DNA of 64,000 bases, taken from positions 11,801,497 to 11,865,496 of the forward strand of contig NC_134542.1 in assembly GCF_050624435.1 (NCBI RefSeq), read 5' to 3'. Position numbers and translations under genes: made by a program. Positions 44,501 to 55,535 of the stretch are shown piece by piece. The stretch comes from Tenrec ecaudatus. Taxonomy: Eukaryota; Chordata; Mammalia; Afrosoricida; Tenrecidae. Each line of letters begins with the position of its first letter. Positions within the stretch are counted from its first letter, which is position 1. The notes below the pieces were generated by a model, which was given only the letters and a program-made list of their open reading frames with translations, made no database searches and was not told the DNA's origin.

Positions 44501-44789
44501 ACAACAATCTTTTCAGGGGTGACATCCACCTGCTGCCAATCCCTTAGTGAGTAGAAAAGGAGAAAGAAAAAGAAGGCATTAAGTACGAAGCAATAGAAGT
44601 TCTGAACCCTTGCTCAATAGTCCCTGTATCTCGCTCTCCTTCTCCACTTTGTCCTTGATCCTTTGGGGTGCCATCATGTGCCTTCTTTATCACTTCTCAA
44701 GTTTTGGCCTATTTCACCTTTGGAACAACTGTATAATCTTCAGGTGGAATGTGCAACGTGTATGTTCCTGCCTTGGGTGATGCAAATCA
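44501..44789. other. No feature recognised
   Basis: About 290 bp with nothing recognised. Confidence 0.4.
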
Positions 44790-44985
44790 GTGTTGTTCTA
44801 CCACTACGCTGACGTGTGATAGTTCAAACACATCCGTTGGCATCATGGAATAAAGCCTAACAATCTGCTTCTATCACGATCAGAGCCAAGAACTTTCTAT
44901 GGAACAGTTATACTCTGTAGCACATGTACTTGCCATGAGTTGGAACGGGCATGGTGGTGGGAGGTTTGTTTTGGCTTTGGTAACC
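44790..44985 (+). mobile_element. AfroSINE
   Basis: CTACGCTGACGTGTGATAGTTC (degenerate head), TCTATGGAACAGTTATACTCTG, TAGCACATGTACTTGCCATG and a GTTGGAACGGGCATGGTGG tail. Confidence 0.72.
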
Positions 44986-45517
44986 CAAACCAGTATGGCC
45001 TAGGGGCTACTGGGACAGATCATTCCTCCCCAAGGGATACAGCTCTGTGTTGATCATCACAGTTCACTTAAAGGAGACTCGTGCAATCTAAAACTACATA
45101 TAAATAAAGGATCATGTTGGGCTTGTTGAAGTTCATTCATTTCTTGTAATCCATTGCTACTTCTTTCTCATTTCCTATGATCCTATGATGCACGCAATTA
45201 CACTACATGCACAGGGCAGAACAGGATAATTTGATTACTCAGTCTGTGTTAGACCATCTTCCTAGGGGCATTTTATTACCAAATACATCTTATTATGATC
45301 ATTCTCAAATGAAATGTATTCTCATGGCAAGGACGAAATAAGAGTACCAAATTTAATCTTCCACATGGGCCCTGGTCAGTAATGTCTTTTGTATACGTTG
45401 GCATTTGGGAGAATTAAATTAGGGGGGTATAATATGTTGGTATTTCCTACTAATTAATAAAGAATAAAACCAAGGCAAGGCAGCAGTGGATCACATTTTC
45501 AGAATGTTGTGATATTG
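44986..45517. other. No feature recognised
   Basis: About 530 bp with no repeat or gene I recognise. Confidence 0.4.
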
Positions 45518-45690
45518 TATATGGAGTCCCGGTGGTGCTGTAGGGTGAGAATTGGATTGTTAGCCGAAAGGCCAATGGCTCAAACCCACCAGCTGCTCCA
45601 AGGAAGAAACACGAGGTTATCTGCTACCACACCGATTTATAACATTGGAAACCCTGTACAGGGCTGGTATGCATTGGGAGTGACATTTCT
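45518..45690 (+). mobile_element. AfroSINE
   Basis: TATGGAGTCCCGGTGGTGCTG head, TTGTTAGCCGAAAGGCC, ACCAGCTGCTCCAAGGAAG, GGAAACCCTGTACAGGGC, with a short tail. Confidence 0.8.
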
Positions 45691-45845
45691 CTTTAATCTT
45701 ATAATTTATAGAGCTCAGAAAGTAAAATACAGGAATGCCTAAAGACTAGGTTAAAGAGATAACTATAGAAGATCAAAACGATAAACATGAATGGTTGAGA
45801 CCTTGTCAGTTGATCCCCCTCTGATGTACATTGGGCCTGATCTGG

Positions 45846-46365
45846 TGAAAGAGGTAAAGTTTCTTGTGCCAACCTGGCCAATAAATACATGTGGGGTTAG
45901 TTGAAGGGCAGAAAGATAAATGGCTCTGTGAGCCCTCCTTTCAAGTTCTCGGGTCTCTTGCTTTTTGATGCTCCGACCAGGGTGCAGCTGCCTTAGCCAG
46001 TTCTCTGCTTCAGCTGGCAAGGCTTACTTTCTGCAAGACATCCTCAAGGAGAAGCCGCATGGACCTATCCTGATGCAGCCCTGGGTGCTGGATCAGCCGT
46101 GTGGACACCCTTGCCAGCACTGAGATGCTTACACATTCACTGATTCGGCTTTCCTCCTTCAGCCAGCATCATTATGTGTGTTTTGTGAGATGGAGGAGGA
46201 CTTTGTGGATTGGTGTCAGACATATGGGTTAATGTTGAACTTGTGGGCTTGGGCAGCACTGGGTTGGGATGTTTTCTTGATGTGCACTTACCTTTTATCT
46301 AAAACTCTCTCTTATACATATGAGTTTCTGTGGATTTGTTTCTCTAATGTACCCAGACAAACACA
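45846..46365 (-). mobile_element. Solo LTR, family T copy 4
   Basis: A 520-bp element from TGAAAGAGGTAAAG to CCCAGACAAACACA on the strand shown. It is bounded by a perfect 5-bp direct repeat TCTGG (45841-45845 and 46366-46370). It is collinear with copies 1 and 2 (for example GATGCAGCCCTGGGTGCTGG, TTTCTGCAAGACATCC). Solo LTR, no internal region. Confidence 0.87.
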
Positions 46366-46484
46366 TCTGGTTTTCAGCATTTTCTGTGTTATTTATTTAT
46401 ATTTCATATTAGGGTTTATATCAGATATATTTTGTCATTGAGGGTAATCTTCTTGAATTTTGCTTATAGATTTTTCTGTTTTTT

Positions 46485-46735
46485 TTTTTCTGTATATGAA
46501 ACCCCGGATGGATGAGCCTATAGAGACAGCAAATAGAATAAGTGTTTTGGCGGGGGTGGGGGTGGGGATATAGTGAAGGTAGGGTGAGTCAAGGAGAGAT
46601 GATATCAAGGAGTTCAAGAAGGAAGATAATGTTTGGGAACTGATTGTGGTAGACATTGGACAATACTGTTTGATGTGATTGAACTATGAACGGTATAATA
46701 TTTGCATTTGTTCCTAATAAAATGGTTTTGGACAA
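46485..46735 (+). mobile_element. Retroposon family B, second copy
   Basis: GGATGGATGAGCCTATAGAG, a GGGGGTGGGGGTGGGG run, AACTGATTGTGGTAGACATTG, TTTGATGTGATTGAACTATG and a CCTAATAAAATGG end. Matches 38465-38710 throughout. Confidence 0.65.
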
Positions 46736-46993
46736 AATCAAAACAAAATGAATGTGTTGAAGACTCTTAACTGTAAGTACCCCAAACCTAACACATGGCC
46801 TTTTAGAAAAAAAAATTGCTTGCTTGAAGAGTCAAAGGTGGTGACATCTCTCAAGGCAAGTTGAGCTGGGCAGCCAGATGACAGCACTCACTTGACATGC
46901 AGCTTTGTTGTCCTGTCTTGACTTGTTTCACTCTGAGAGGGTTTACATTGGCACTCTAAGAATGTAAATTCTAGGGATATGCTATTGATCCCA

Positions 46994-47186
46994 CAGTGGT
47001 TCTCTGCCTGTGGGTCGTGACCCCTTTGGGGTCAAACTACCCTTTTACAGGGGTTGCCTGATTCATAACAGTATCAAGATTACAGTTATGAAATAGCAAG
47101 GAAAATAATTTTATGGTTGGGGGGGTCACCACAACATGAGGAACCATATGAAAGGGTCACGGCATGAGGAAGGTTGAGAACCGCAG
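46994..47186. mobile_element. SPIN-type hAT MITE, second copy
   Basis: A 193-bp element with ends CAGTGGTTCTC and TTGAGAACCGCAG. Inside are GGGTCGTGACCCCTTTGGGG, TACAGTTATGAAATAGCAAG and ATGGTTGGGGGGGTCACCAC. It is collinear with the copy at 44188. The 8-bp target repeat is not clear, though GATC occurs on both sides. Confidence 0.88.
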
Positions 47187-47571
47187 GATCGACAATGACA
47201 CACTCTTGGAGACACACTCGTTCACCCACTTTGGATCCGATTCCTTTCCACAGGAATTACTTGAACAGAGGGGTCTGTTCTCTGGTTGATCGGCTTTAGT
47301 CAAGTACTCACCTGTAGCCAGGAGAGGCAAGCAGCGTCCAATCGTCCATAATCCAACCACATGGAAGAGTGGGAGTTGCCATAAAGGAAAGGTGCTGGAC
47401 AAATGGAAGCGTTCTTCAGAGGGGGATGGTTTTCCACCTTTGTGCTTCCCTCAGTGGTGGTCCTGGCTACTGAGATGAGTGAAGAAGTTCACAAATTTTA
47501 GTATCAACTGAGAGGAGAGAGCTAAGAATCAGGTCGACAGAAACATCAAATGAAATCACTCGTGTCATGCT
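47187..47571. other. No feature recognised
   Basis: About 385 bp with no repeat or gene I recognise. Confidence 0.4.
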
Positions 47572-47780
47572 GGAGTCGAGTCCTGGGGTGTCGTGCGTTA
47601 TGTGTGGGGCTGCAAACTGAAAGGTTAGCAGCTGGGACCCACTGACCACTCCATGAGAGAAAGGTGGGTCTGCCTTCTCCTATAAAGATTGACAGTCCCA
47701 GAAGGCCAAAGAGGCAGTCACACGCAGTCTTAGAGGGTCACTGTGATTCAGAATCCACTCAATGGCAATGGGTTGTGTGA
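47572..47780 (+). mobile_element. AfroSINE
   Basis: GAGTCGAGTCCTGGGGTGTCG head, ACTGAAAGGTTAGCAGCTGG, CCATGAGAGAAAGGTGGGTC and a CCACTCAATGGCAATGGG tail. Confidence 0.8.
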
Positions 47781-47884
47781 CATTCTTCCCTGCAGAGAAG
47801 TGCCAGGCCCTGCTGCCAGCGAGCACACCGTTGTTGCCCTGGAAGGAACTATAAAATCCCACTTGAATGGATTATAAAGCACCA

Positions 47885-48382
47885 GGCATAAATCACACGC
47901 ACACACACATAGCAGCAAAGAGTTAAGAAAAAGTTTTATTTAAGCATGGAGCCGCTTCAAAAAGGAATGCAGTGGGGCCCCCTTTAGAGGTGAGGGGGAG
48001 AAGGGTGTTGTTTAGGGGAACTTTTCTTGCTTTTAAAGCACAAAGGAGGGGGGGTGGGGGTCACAGTTCCACAGATGGTCAAGCAGTTTTCTAATTAGTT
48101 GCTGAGCGCGTCCTTGGGTCCTCTATGCATGTGCTCCTATTTATCTAAGGCTGCAGCTTCGTGTCAGGGTGGTTCAAGTGTTATCTGCAGCTATAACTCC
48201 AGCCTGGACGGGTCAAACTTTATCTCAGACTACAATTCTGTGTCATGATGTCCACCAAGCCTGCTCTCGAGGTTACGATGTTTGCCAGACTTGTCTTCGG
48301 GCCCGTTGTTTATTCCCTGAGCTGGCAGAAATCCCTGTTCTGTCCTCATTAGGTTCGTTTGTTGGTTTGTCCGGCAAGATGC
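47885..48382 (-). mobile_element. ERV-type solo LTR, antisense
   Basis: Read on the minus strand, it runs from about TGCCGGACAAACC through CTTTAAAAGCAAG (TATA-like) and CTTAAATAAAACTT (AATAAA, complement of 47935-47940) to a TG-rich U5 ending near GTGTGATTTATGCC. This order of promoter, polyadenylation signal and short U5 is typical of gammaretrovirus-like LTRs. I did not find a firm target duplication. No viral coding sequence is adjacent. Confidence 0.6.
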
Positions 48383-48389
48383 AAGTGTC

Positions 48390-48570
48390 TGGGGATACAA
48401 AGAGTTAACTGCTCAAGTATTAACCGAAAGTTTGCTGGTTTAAACTCACCTAGAGGTACCTCGGAAGACAGCCCTGGCAATCTGCTCTGAAAAGCATATG
48501 TAGAAGCTTTACTCTGCATAGAAGGGTTACCAAGTGTTGGAAGTGAGTCAACCACAACTGGTAACAATGA
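48390..48570 (+). mobile_element. AfroSINE, classical form
   Basis: AAGAGTTAACTGCTCAAGTATTAACC head, AAAGTTTGCTGGTTTAAACTC, CTAGAGGTACCTCGGAAGAC, GGCAATCTGCTCTGAAAAGC and a GTTGGAAGTGAGTCAACC tail. Same subtype as the copy at 32005. Confidence 0.8.
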
Positions 48571-49104
48571 CAGCAGGCAAGGGGGAACCCGTGAGTGGCC
48601 TATGAGTTTCTCTTTGATGCTATTTCTTGGGAATTCAATAAATCTTTGAACAATGTGCCCTATAAGACTAGAATTTACACTGGAGTGTGAAAACATAATT
48701 AGATAATCAACTTAGAATTCAGAGATAGAGGAGACATCTTGTGCTGGCATATATTGTTTTTCTGACAGTGATGGTGCTCTTTAGGGTCTATGCATTTTAA
48801 AAGTTATTTTCCAGAATATTTGAGGTAATACTAAGTTTGGTCTGTGAACTGTCTTCCAAGACATGAGATTGAAAATTAGTTTGGGAACCATAAATGGGCC
48901 TGTCTTATTTCTGATCACCGGAGAGGGTCGAGGTGTTAATGGAGTAATCAGACTAACAACTTCTTTTGTGTGTGTTTAATCTAAGATCGTCTTGAACCCA
49001 CTGGTTGCACATTTCCTTTTCTAACTCTTTTGCAGGGGTAATGATGGATCGAGATTGAGTAAGGCCAAGAGTTAGTATATCTGGGTTCCATACCTTATTT
49101 GGAT
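48571..49104. other. No feature recognised
   Basis: About 530 bp with no repeat or gene I recognise. Confidence 0.4.
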
Positions 49105-49290
49105 GCTTAAGCCAACGTCAGCAGTTTGAGACCACCAGCTGCTCCATGGGAGAAAGATGAGGCTCCCTTTTCCTGTAAAGATTTTAGGTTTTGGAAACCC
49201 AATAGGGTAGTTCTACTCTGTCCTATAGGGCCCCTCTGAGTCAGAATTGAGTTGATGGCAATGAGTTTGGTTTTGGTGTGTAGTTTATAT
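49105..49290 (+). mobile_element. AfroSINE, head missing
   Basis: CAGCAGTTTGAGACCACCAG, TCCATGGGAGAAAGATGAGG, GTTCTACTCTGTCCTATAGG and a TTGATGGCAATGAGTTTGG tail. Confidence 0.83.
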
Positions 49291-49374
49291 CGGGAATACG
49301 GTTGTGTGTTCTCAGGCAGCACACCCTGTAGCTTCTTGAGAGGCAATGCGTATAACAGCATATATCTTACACAA

Positions 49375-49580
49375 TATGGAGCTCTGATGGCAAGGAGGTT
49401 AAGCATTGGCTTGCCAATGGAAATGCTGGCAGTTCAAATCTACCAGTTGCTCTGTGGGAAAAAGACATGGCTGTCTGCCTCGGCAAAGATTTCAGCCTGG
49501 GAAACCCCCCGGGACAGTTTTTATCTGCCCTAATGGTCTCTGTGAGTCAGACACCATCAAGGAAAATTGGCTTTGGGGTC
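49375..49580 (+). mobile_element. AfroSINE
   Basis: GGAGCTCTGATGGCAAGGAGG head, GGCAGTTCAAATCTACCAGTTG, TGGGAAAAAGACATGGCTG, CCTAATGGTCTCTGTGAG with a decayed tail. Confidence 0.83.
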
Positions 49581-51594
49581 TATCTTCTTGGACTGTTGAG
49601 TTGATCTGCTGGGAGAATGTGCAGGAAGTTGCACCTATGTGCAAAGCAGGGACACTGTTACCAAGTCAACCTCAAAAATGGGAAATGGTGGCCCAAACTG
49701 AAGATAAAATGGGATCATCTAGTCTGCACCATCTAGGATGGAATCTCTTTTGCCTAGACCCAGGATGAACTCTGCCATCCAGTTGACACTGGTATTAGCT
49801 TGGGCTTCCATCATTCAAGCAAACCTGTAGACTCCGGAGTGCCACTAGGAAGAGACTCATGTAGACTCCGCTCTCTGTTTCTGTCTTTGTCAGCTCCTAG
49901 TTTATCTCCATAGAGAAAGAGCTTATCTCGCCATCAACTCATTAGTGCTTAATACAGGGGGAGCTGATGAGTCACGAGGTCAGCTGAACAGCAAATGTTC
50001 GCACAGCAGAACGATCAAGCTAACCATGTCTTTGGAGACTGTTTCCCTGGCCCTAGCATTTCAGTGGATCGGACTGGGTTTTACGTGTGTGGTTACTTGC
50101 AGTGCTTCTTGCCACCCTGCTCTCAGGATCCATAGGCACAGGGAGCATTCCAGAAACAGGAGACGGAGCGAAGCTTATGCTTATGGGGAAAGGAAAGGCA
50201 GTCCGATACTCATTGAAACTGGCTTCCGAATTTGTTCCTTGATTGAAATGTTCCCAGGTTGATGGGAAGAAAACATGAGAGCCTGCCACCCAAGAGGGGA
50301 AGAATAAGTTGGAGAAAAGAGAAACAAAAAATAATTCATATGGAGTACCTAGGGAGACAAAGGGATCTCAAACCCAGCGGCATCTTTTCCTTCTTGTCTG
50401 TTCCAAGAGGCTGACATATCTGGTGAATCATGTCAAAGACTCAATCCATCATGCCTGTGTTTGGTTTAAAGGGTGCCAAACATCTGGATTGACGGTATCT
50501 CTTTCCTCCTTTTAAATCAACTGGGAGGCTGTTTGAGCTGTCTGCAAGACCAATTGCTATCTAAAATTTACACTGTACATGACATGAGGCATTGCTGCTC
50601 AGTGAATGCTTCTTGTTTTGTTTTTAACGACTATAAATTTAGTTCATTGACTTATAACATTTTAAATTCTTGACTGTTTCTAAATATTACTAGAATATTA
50701 ATATTCATAAATAAACCAAGGAAGAAAATAGAGTCTATGATGTGATTTTGCCTAAAAGCTACCCTGGATGCTCACTACTAATGAATGGACGTCGGGAGGG
50801 TTAAAGAACAATTAATTAGTTCTCAGTAGAGACCAAAATGCCTGCTTTGCTGTAAAGACACCTGGCATCCCTAGTCATTTTAACTGTGTGTAATAAGGGC
50901 ACACAATTTGTATAATTTATGCATACTTTTTTTTCAGTCCATAGGAATTTAGCTTGGCCTTATGTCATTTTCAAGTAATCTCTGGGTTCTTATCTGGAAA
51001 GACTTGGAAAGTCAGATGAAAAGAAGCCATGAACACATGCTTGTTGCAACAAACATATTTTTGAGGGGAGAAAGCAAACCTCAAAATAGACAAAACAAAG
51101 TTTATTGCTCTCACTTCATGGCAGAAAACAACCAAAGAATTTTTGACTAACTCCTCAGACCTCACCTCTTAGGATATTTTCATGGTTCTTGCTTAACACA
51201 CAGGTTCATAATGGCCTGACTTCTCTATTTCTCTCCTAGGATGATTCTGTTATTTGGTTATAAATTAATGAAATAGAGAAAGTACTATTATTTTGAGATG
51301 ATAGTTAATTGTGAATAATGGAAGAATTGTGATTATAGGATTCCTATTGTAACTATCAGAACCAAGTTGCTTAAACCCTTTATATTTATGTAGTGAGAGG
51401 TGACACATGTCTAAAAACAATATTGATAAGTTTTTACAAAAATCATATATTTCTGCAAAAAGGGCCAGAAAGGATGTTACAGCTGATTAGTTGCTAAAAG
51501 TCCATTTTGATGTTTTCTTTGAGCCAGAGATAGATCCTTCATTTTTTGTCTGGACTTGATTTTTCAGATATTTCTCTTAATTTATCAGTGTTAT
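49581..51594. other. Anonymous intergenic DNA, 2.0 kb
   Basis: No recognised repeat, gene or RNA gene. Open frames near 49945-50262 and 50309-50515 are short and unlike any family I know. Confidence 0.4.
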
Positions 51595-51710
51595 TAGGAT
51601 GTCCACAGATGTCTAACCCTTGAATAGGAGGTGTTCAGCTCTCCTGAAGGCATGCTCCAGGTGTTATTTTAATTAATTCTTATGAAAAGCCTTTGAAGCA
51701 GGTACTATTT
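51595..51710 (+). mobile_element. MIR SINE, left part (split by mariner)
   Basis: TTTTAATTAATTCTTATGAAAAG then GAAGCAGGTACTATTT follow the MIR middle region (ttaatcctcacaacaa then gtaggtactatta). The MIR appears to resume at 53624 after the mariner. Confidence 0.55.
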
Positions 51711-53623
51711 CAAGGGGACTTTGAAAACATTCATAGGAAAATGGAATTAAAACACAAAAATAAAGAGATGTATATAAACTTTATTTCTCAACATAAGCTC
51801 TTTCAAGGTCAAGACAGTTTTATAAGTGAGTATACTAGCCCTTTAGTTGATCCCTAAAGAACGGAATGTCCTGGGAATTTTAATGTTTCAAATATATCTA
51901 CAGTGTTAACTGAAAAAAGTTGAGTGCCCTTTAAAGATGTTTTATGAGAGGGAGTGCGGAATGGGGACCCAAAGTCCATCTGTAGGCAACTGGACATCCC
52001 TTTACAGAAGGGCCACGGGGAGGAGATGAGCCAGTCAGGGTGCAGTGTAGCAATGACAAAACATACAACCCTCCTCTAGTTCATAAATGTTTTCAATGCC
52101 CCCCTTCCCACTATCATGATCCCAATTCTACCTTACAAATCCAGCTAGACCAGAGGATGTATATTGGTACAGATAAAAGCTGGAAACAGAGGGAATCCAG
52201 GACAGATGATCCCTTCAGGATCAGTGGTGAGACTGGCAATCCTGGGAGGATGGAGGGAGGGTATGGTGGAAAGGGGGAACCGATTACCGGGATCTATATA
52301 TAACCTCCTCCCTGGGGGGATAGACAACAGAAAAGCGGGTGAAGGGAGATGTCAGACAGTGTAAGACATGACAAAATAATAATTGATAAATTATCAAGTG
52401 TTCATGAGGGAGAGAGGTGTGGGGAGGGAGCGGGGAAAATGAGGAGTTGATGCCAAGGCTTAAGTGGAGAGCAAATGTTTTGAGAATGATGAGGGCAACG
52501 AATGTACAAATGTGCTTTACACAATTGATATATATGTATGGATTGTGATAAGAATTGCATGAGCCCCAATAAAATGATAAAAAACAAAAAGCTGTTTTAT
52601 GATTAAGAAACAAAAATGAGGTCAGAAGGTGGAAAGCTAACGATTTCCAATAGAAACTCTCATGAAATTGCTCTTGTTTGAAGAGAAGAAAGAGCAGGAG
52701 TATTCTTGTGATAGACAAGGACTCTCTGGTGAATATTCTTGGACATTTTCCTACTAAACTTTTGGCTGACTTTCACAAAACATTCATATTGAGAAGGCGT
52801 TATCATTCTTTGACCTTCCAAAAAGTCTCCAAGCAAAATGCCTTCGGCATCCTTCAACACTCTTACCATGACCTTTGCCCTCAACTAAGATGCTTTTGTT
52901 TTGACTGGACCACTTCCACCTCCATTGGAAGCCATTTGTTTGAAAGTCTTCTGCATCAGGTGGTAAATCCATGTTCCATCTCCTGCTAGAGTTCTTAAAA
53001 GAATTGCTCCAGGATCTGGACTCCAATTCTTTAAATTTTCCAAGGACAACTCTGCTCTTGTCTGCAGCTGTGCTTAGAACAATCCTTTTGACCTCCATAT
53101 AGCAGAGATTTTTCTCAACTTGAATTTTCCACCAGAATGCATAAACTTAACCAGTGTCTATGGGGCTGGCTATTTCTGCTGTTCATCCTTGGTCCTTTTC
53201 AATTAGAGGATTAAGAGGATGATTATGTTGTCATTCAAAAACTGAGGGAGATGGTCTACTGTTGGGGGTTTCATCTTCAACATGATCTTTTCCACTCTTA
53301 AAACAATGCATGTATTAGTGAATTGATGTGTTCTTTGGGGCATGGACTTCATACGCTCTTGAAAAGCAGCAACGATTTCACCCTTCTGCCACCCAGGTTT
53401 CATCATAGATCTGATGTATGCAAATTTTATAAGAATTCATAAGGCTCTTAAGGGATTCTTTTCAACAGGAGTTCTACCTCCTCCTTTTTAAGGGCACACA
53501 GTAGATCTTATTGTTCAAACCTGCTACAGCCTGTTAGTATGCATTTATTTTGGTGCAAACTATGAAACCTGTGTATAGTTTTTTCATAATATGCATTTCC
53601 ACCAACTTTTTAAAGATCCCTCG
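51711..53623 (-). mobile_element. Mariner DNA transposon 2, with nested retroposon
   Basis: Bounded by inverted ends CAAGGGGACTTTGAAAACAT (51711) and, at 53623, the complement of CGAGGGATCTTTAAAAAGTT. Without the nested retroposon and one duplication copy it is about 1.26 kb, normal for mariner. Minus-strand translation gives GDGTWIYH (cf. GDETW) near 52990, KVMVRVLKDAEGILLGDFLE near 52870, VLVYHKNTPALSS near 52690 and LAFHLLTSFLFL near 52640. After the insertion LKGTQLFSVNTVDIF follows near 51925. The second and third Asp of the DD34D triad are replaced (Lys and Ser in these frames), and stops and frameshifts are present. It is a different mariner lineage from the copy at 3640, judged by ends and protein. 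Confidence 0.82.
51948..52587 (+). mobile_element. Retroposon family A, longest uninverted copy
   Basis: A 640-bp insertion in mariner 2 flanked by a 15-bp direct repeat AAAGATGTTTTATGA (51933-51947) and AAAGCTGTTTTATGA (52588-52602), one mismatch. It runs GAGGGAGTGCGGAATGGGG, GGAGATGAGCCAGTCAGGG, CCCACTATCATGATCCC, CTGGAAACAGAGGGAATCC, CCTCCTCCCTGGGGGG, CAAATGTGCTTTACACAATTG and GGATTGTGATAAGAATTGC to CCCCAATAAAATG and an A-rich tail. It reads as a non-coding polyadenylated transcript copied by LINE machinery. I recognise no source gene. Uninverted, it serves as the reference for the inverted copies at 10556 and 39740. Confidence 0.9.
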
Positions 53624-53740
53624 AATTAACTTCTTTTAATAGAGCTTCTTTGAACCCAAGCTCAAATGGGCTAAGCCACTTGCTTAAAGTGAAACAATTC
53701 AATTTTTGAATCAACAAGTATCTACTTAAAATGCACACAC
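53624..53740 (+). mobile_element. MIR SINE, right part
   Basis: After the mariner end, CAAGCTCAAATGGGCTAAGCC then ACTTGCTTAAAGTG follows the MIR 3' half (gaggctcagagaggctaagtgacttgcccaagg). Diverged. Confidence 0.55.
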
Positions 53741-53849
53741 ATATTGCAGGCATTTGGAAAATGTAAAAAATCAAAAAGGGAAAATCATTCTAAACGCGAT
53801 TTCTCTAAGACGATGCTTGTTTCTGGTGTATGGATCGGTATACTCATAT

Positions 53850-54020
53850 GCACCCAAACCAAACGCAGTGCCATAGAGTCAATGCAGACTCACAGCAACC
53901 CCTGTGCGTTTCTGAGACTGTAACTGTTTACGGGAGTAGAGAGCCCAGTTTTTCTCCCTCAGAGGTGCAGATCATGATGGATCTCAGCCAGACTGGTAAC
54001 CACCACACCACCAGAACTCA
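53850..54020 (-). mobile_element. AfroSINE, antisense
   Basis: ACCCAAACCAAACGCAGTGCC start, GTCAATGCAGACTCACAGC, TTTACGGGAGTAGAGAGCCC, TTTTTCTCCCTCAGAGG and a GTAACCACCACACCACCAG end. Confidence 0.8.
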
Positions 54021-54989
54021 TCCATATGTACATAAATATTTAAATAACTAAATCTGCATTTTAAAACCATAGTCCCGTGCTAAGGACACTATTTCCTAAC
54101 CTATAGCTTACCTTTTTCTTACTATGATCAGACTTCCATCTTATTCAGCATTATTCAGGAATCAACTTCTTCTGTTGAGACCAGATATTCTATAGCAGGA
54201 ATCAACTTCTTATGTTGAGTACAAATATTTTATACTTTGTGGAAAACTCATCTTTGTGGCAATTACTCAACTAGGAGAAAGCAGTCGTTGACAATATATA
54301 AAGAATAGGTGTGCTTTGGTTTCAATAAAACCTTATTTGCAAAACCAGTGGTGGGCCAGATATAGCCGTAGCATGTAATCTGTGACCTCTGGTCTAGATC
54401 AACATTTTTTAATGACATCAACGTTACTTTATCACATGAGTATACTATTGTTATTTGCATACATTCCTTTAGTCACTTGTGTCTACTTAATAACAATATT
54501 GTGATGTACATAAAAGTTGATGCACATTCACTAGCGTTGCTTAGAGACAATTCCCTGGAATTTCTTAGTCAAATGGAAAGTTCTTTTAAAAAGTGCTTGA
54601 TCATATTGCCAAATTATTGTCCACAAAGTTGTAGTTTTCTAGTGATAGGAGGAAGGCCTTCTTATCCCTTGCTAACAATGCATAATTTATTGTTTCAAAA
54701 CTCTCTGCCAGTTTAATAGGCAAAAATAATAATTGCTTTTAAAAATCTATACTTTTAACTGGTTATTACGGTAATTCATATGTTTCATGTTCCTTTATTT
54801 ACTTATTGCATGTTTCATATTTAGATGCTTAACATGTAACCACAGATAAGATATTTCCTTCAGATTGATCTAATTTTATATATAATAGAAACATACAAAT
54901 TAATTTTTAGCACATTAAATGATGCATTTCCCAAATTGGAATAACATGTTAGTTTGAGTTCATAAGGCAATCCCTGCAAATCCCAATTC
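54021..54989. other. Anonymous AT-rich DNA with a short tandem duplication
   Basis: A 23-bp phrase AGGAATCAACTTCTTCTGTT, and the same with an A, is repeated about 40 bp apart (54157 and 54198). Otherwise nothing is recognised. Confidence 0.45.
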
Positions 54990-55215
54990 ACTCAGTATAA
55001 TAAGAAGCCGTGGGGCTAAACTGGTTCAGTCAGTGATTGCTAACTGAAAGATGGATGGTTTGCACTCTCCTATCTCCGTGGCTTTTCAGGAGAAAGATCT
55101 GAAAATTGTTTCCATAATGACTACTACCCAGAAACACCTCCAGGGCAGCTACCCTCTGTCACACAAGTCCCTATGAGTCAAAATGGACTCAATGACACCG
55201 GACCACCATGGCGAT
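54990..55215 (+). mobile_element. AfroSINE, classical form
   Basis: GCCGTGGGGCTAAACTGG head, GATTGCTAACTGAAAGATGG, CTACCCTCTGTCACACAAG, GTCCCTATGAGTCAAAATGG and a CTCAATGACACCGG tail. Confidence 0.78.
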
Positions 55216-55339
55216 GGCTTGTTCAACCATGCTCCCTGTCTGAGTTTGCATCTAAAGTTAAAAAAAAAAAAAGAGTCCTTCTTGAGGGTTTCTGCTGGCC
55301 TGCCTTCTCTGCCGGATCTCCTGAAGAAAACTCAGAAAG

Positions 55340-55535
55340 AGTCCTTTGTCTGACGTTCGCCCCAACCAAATGGTCATTGTGTCAACTCTGACTCATAGCA
55401 ATGCTACCTGGGGGTTCGGAGCCTGTTAATCTTTATTGAGCAGGCAGACACATCTTTCATCCAAGGAGTAGCTGGTGGCTTTGAACTACTCACCTGGTGG
55501 TTGACAGCCCAAAGTCACCAAGGCGCAGCGTTCTG
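55340..55535 (-). mobile_element. AfroSINE, antisense
   Basis: GTCAACTCTGACTCATAGC, AGCAGGCAGACACATCTTTC, GGAGTAGCTGGTGGCTTTG, CTCACCTGGTGGTTGACAGCCC and CACCAAGGCGC. Confidence 0.8.
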
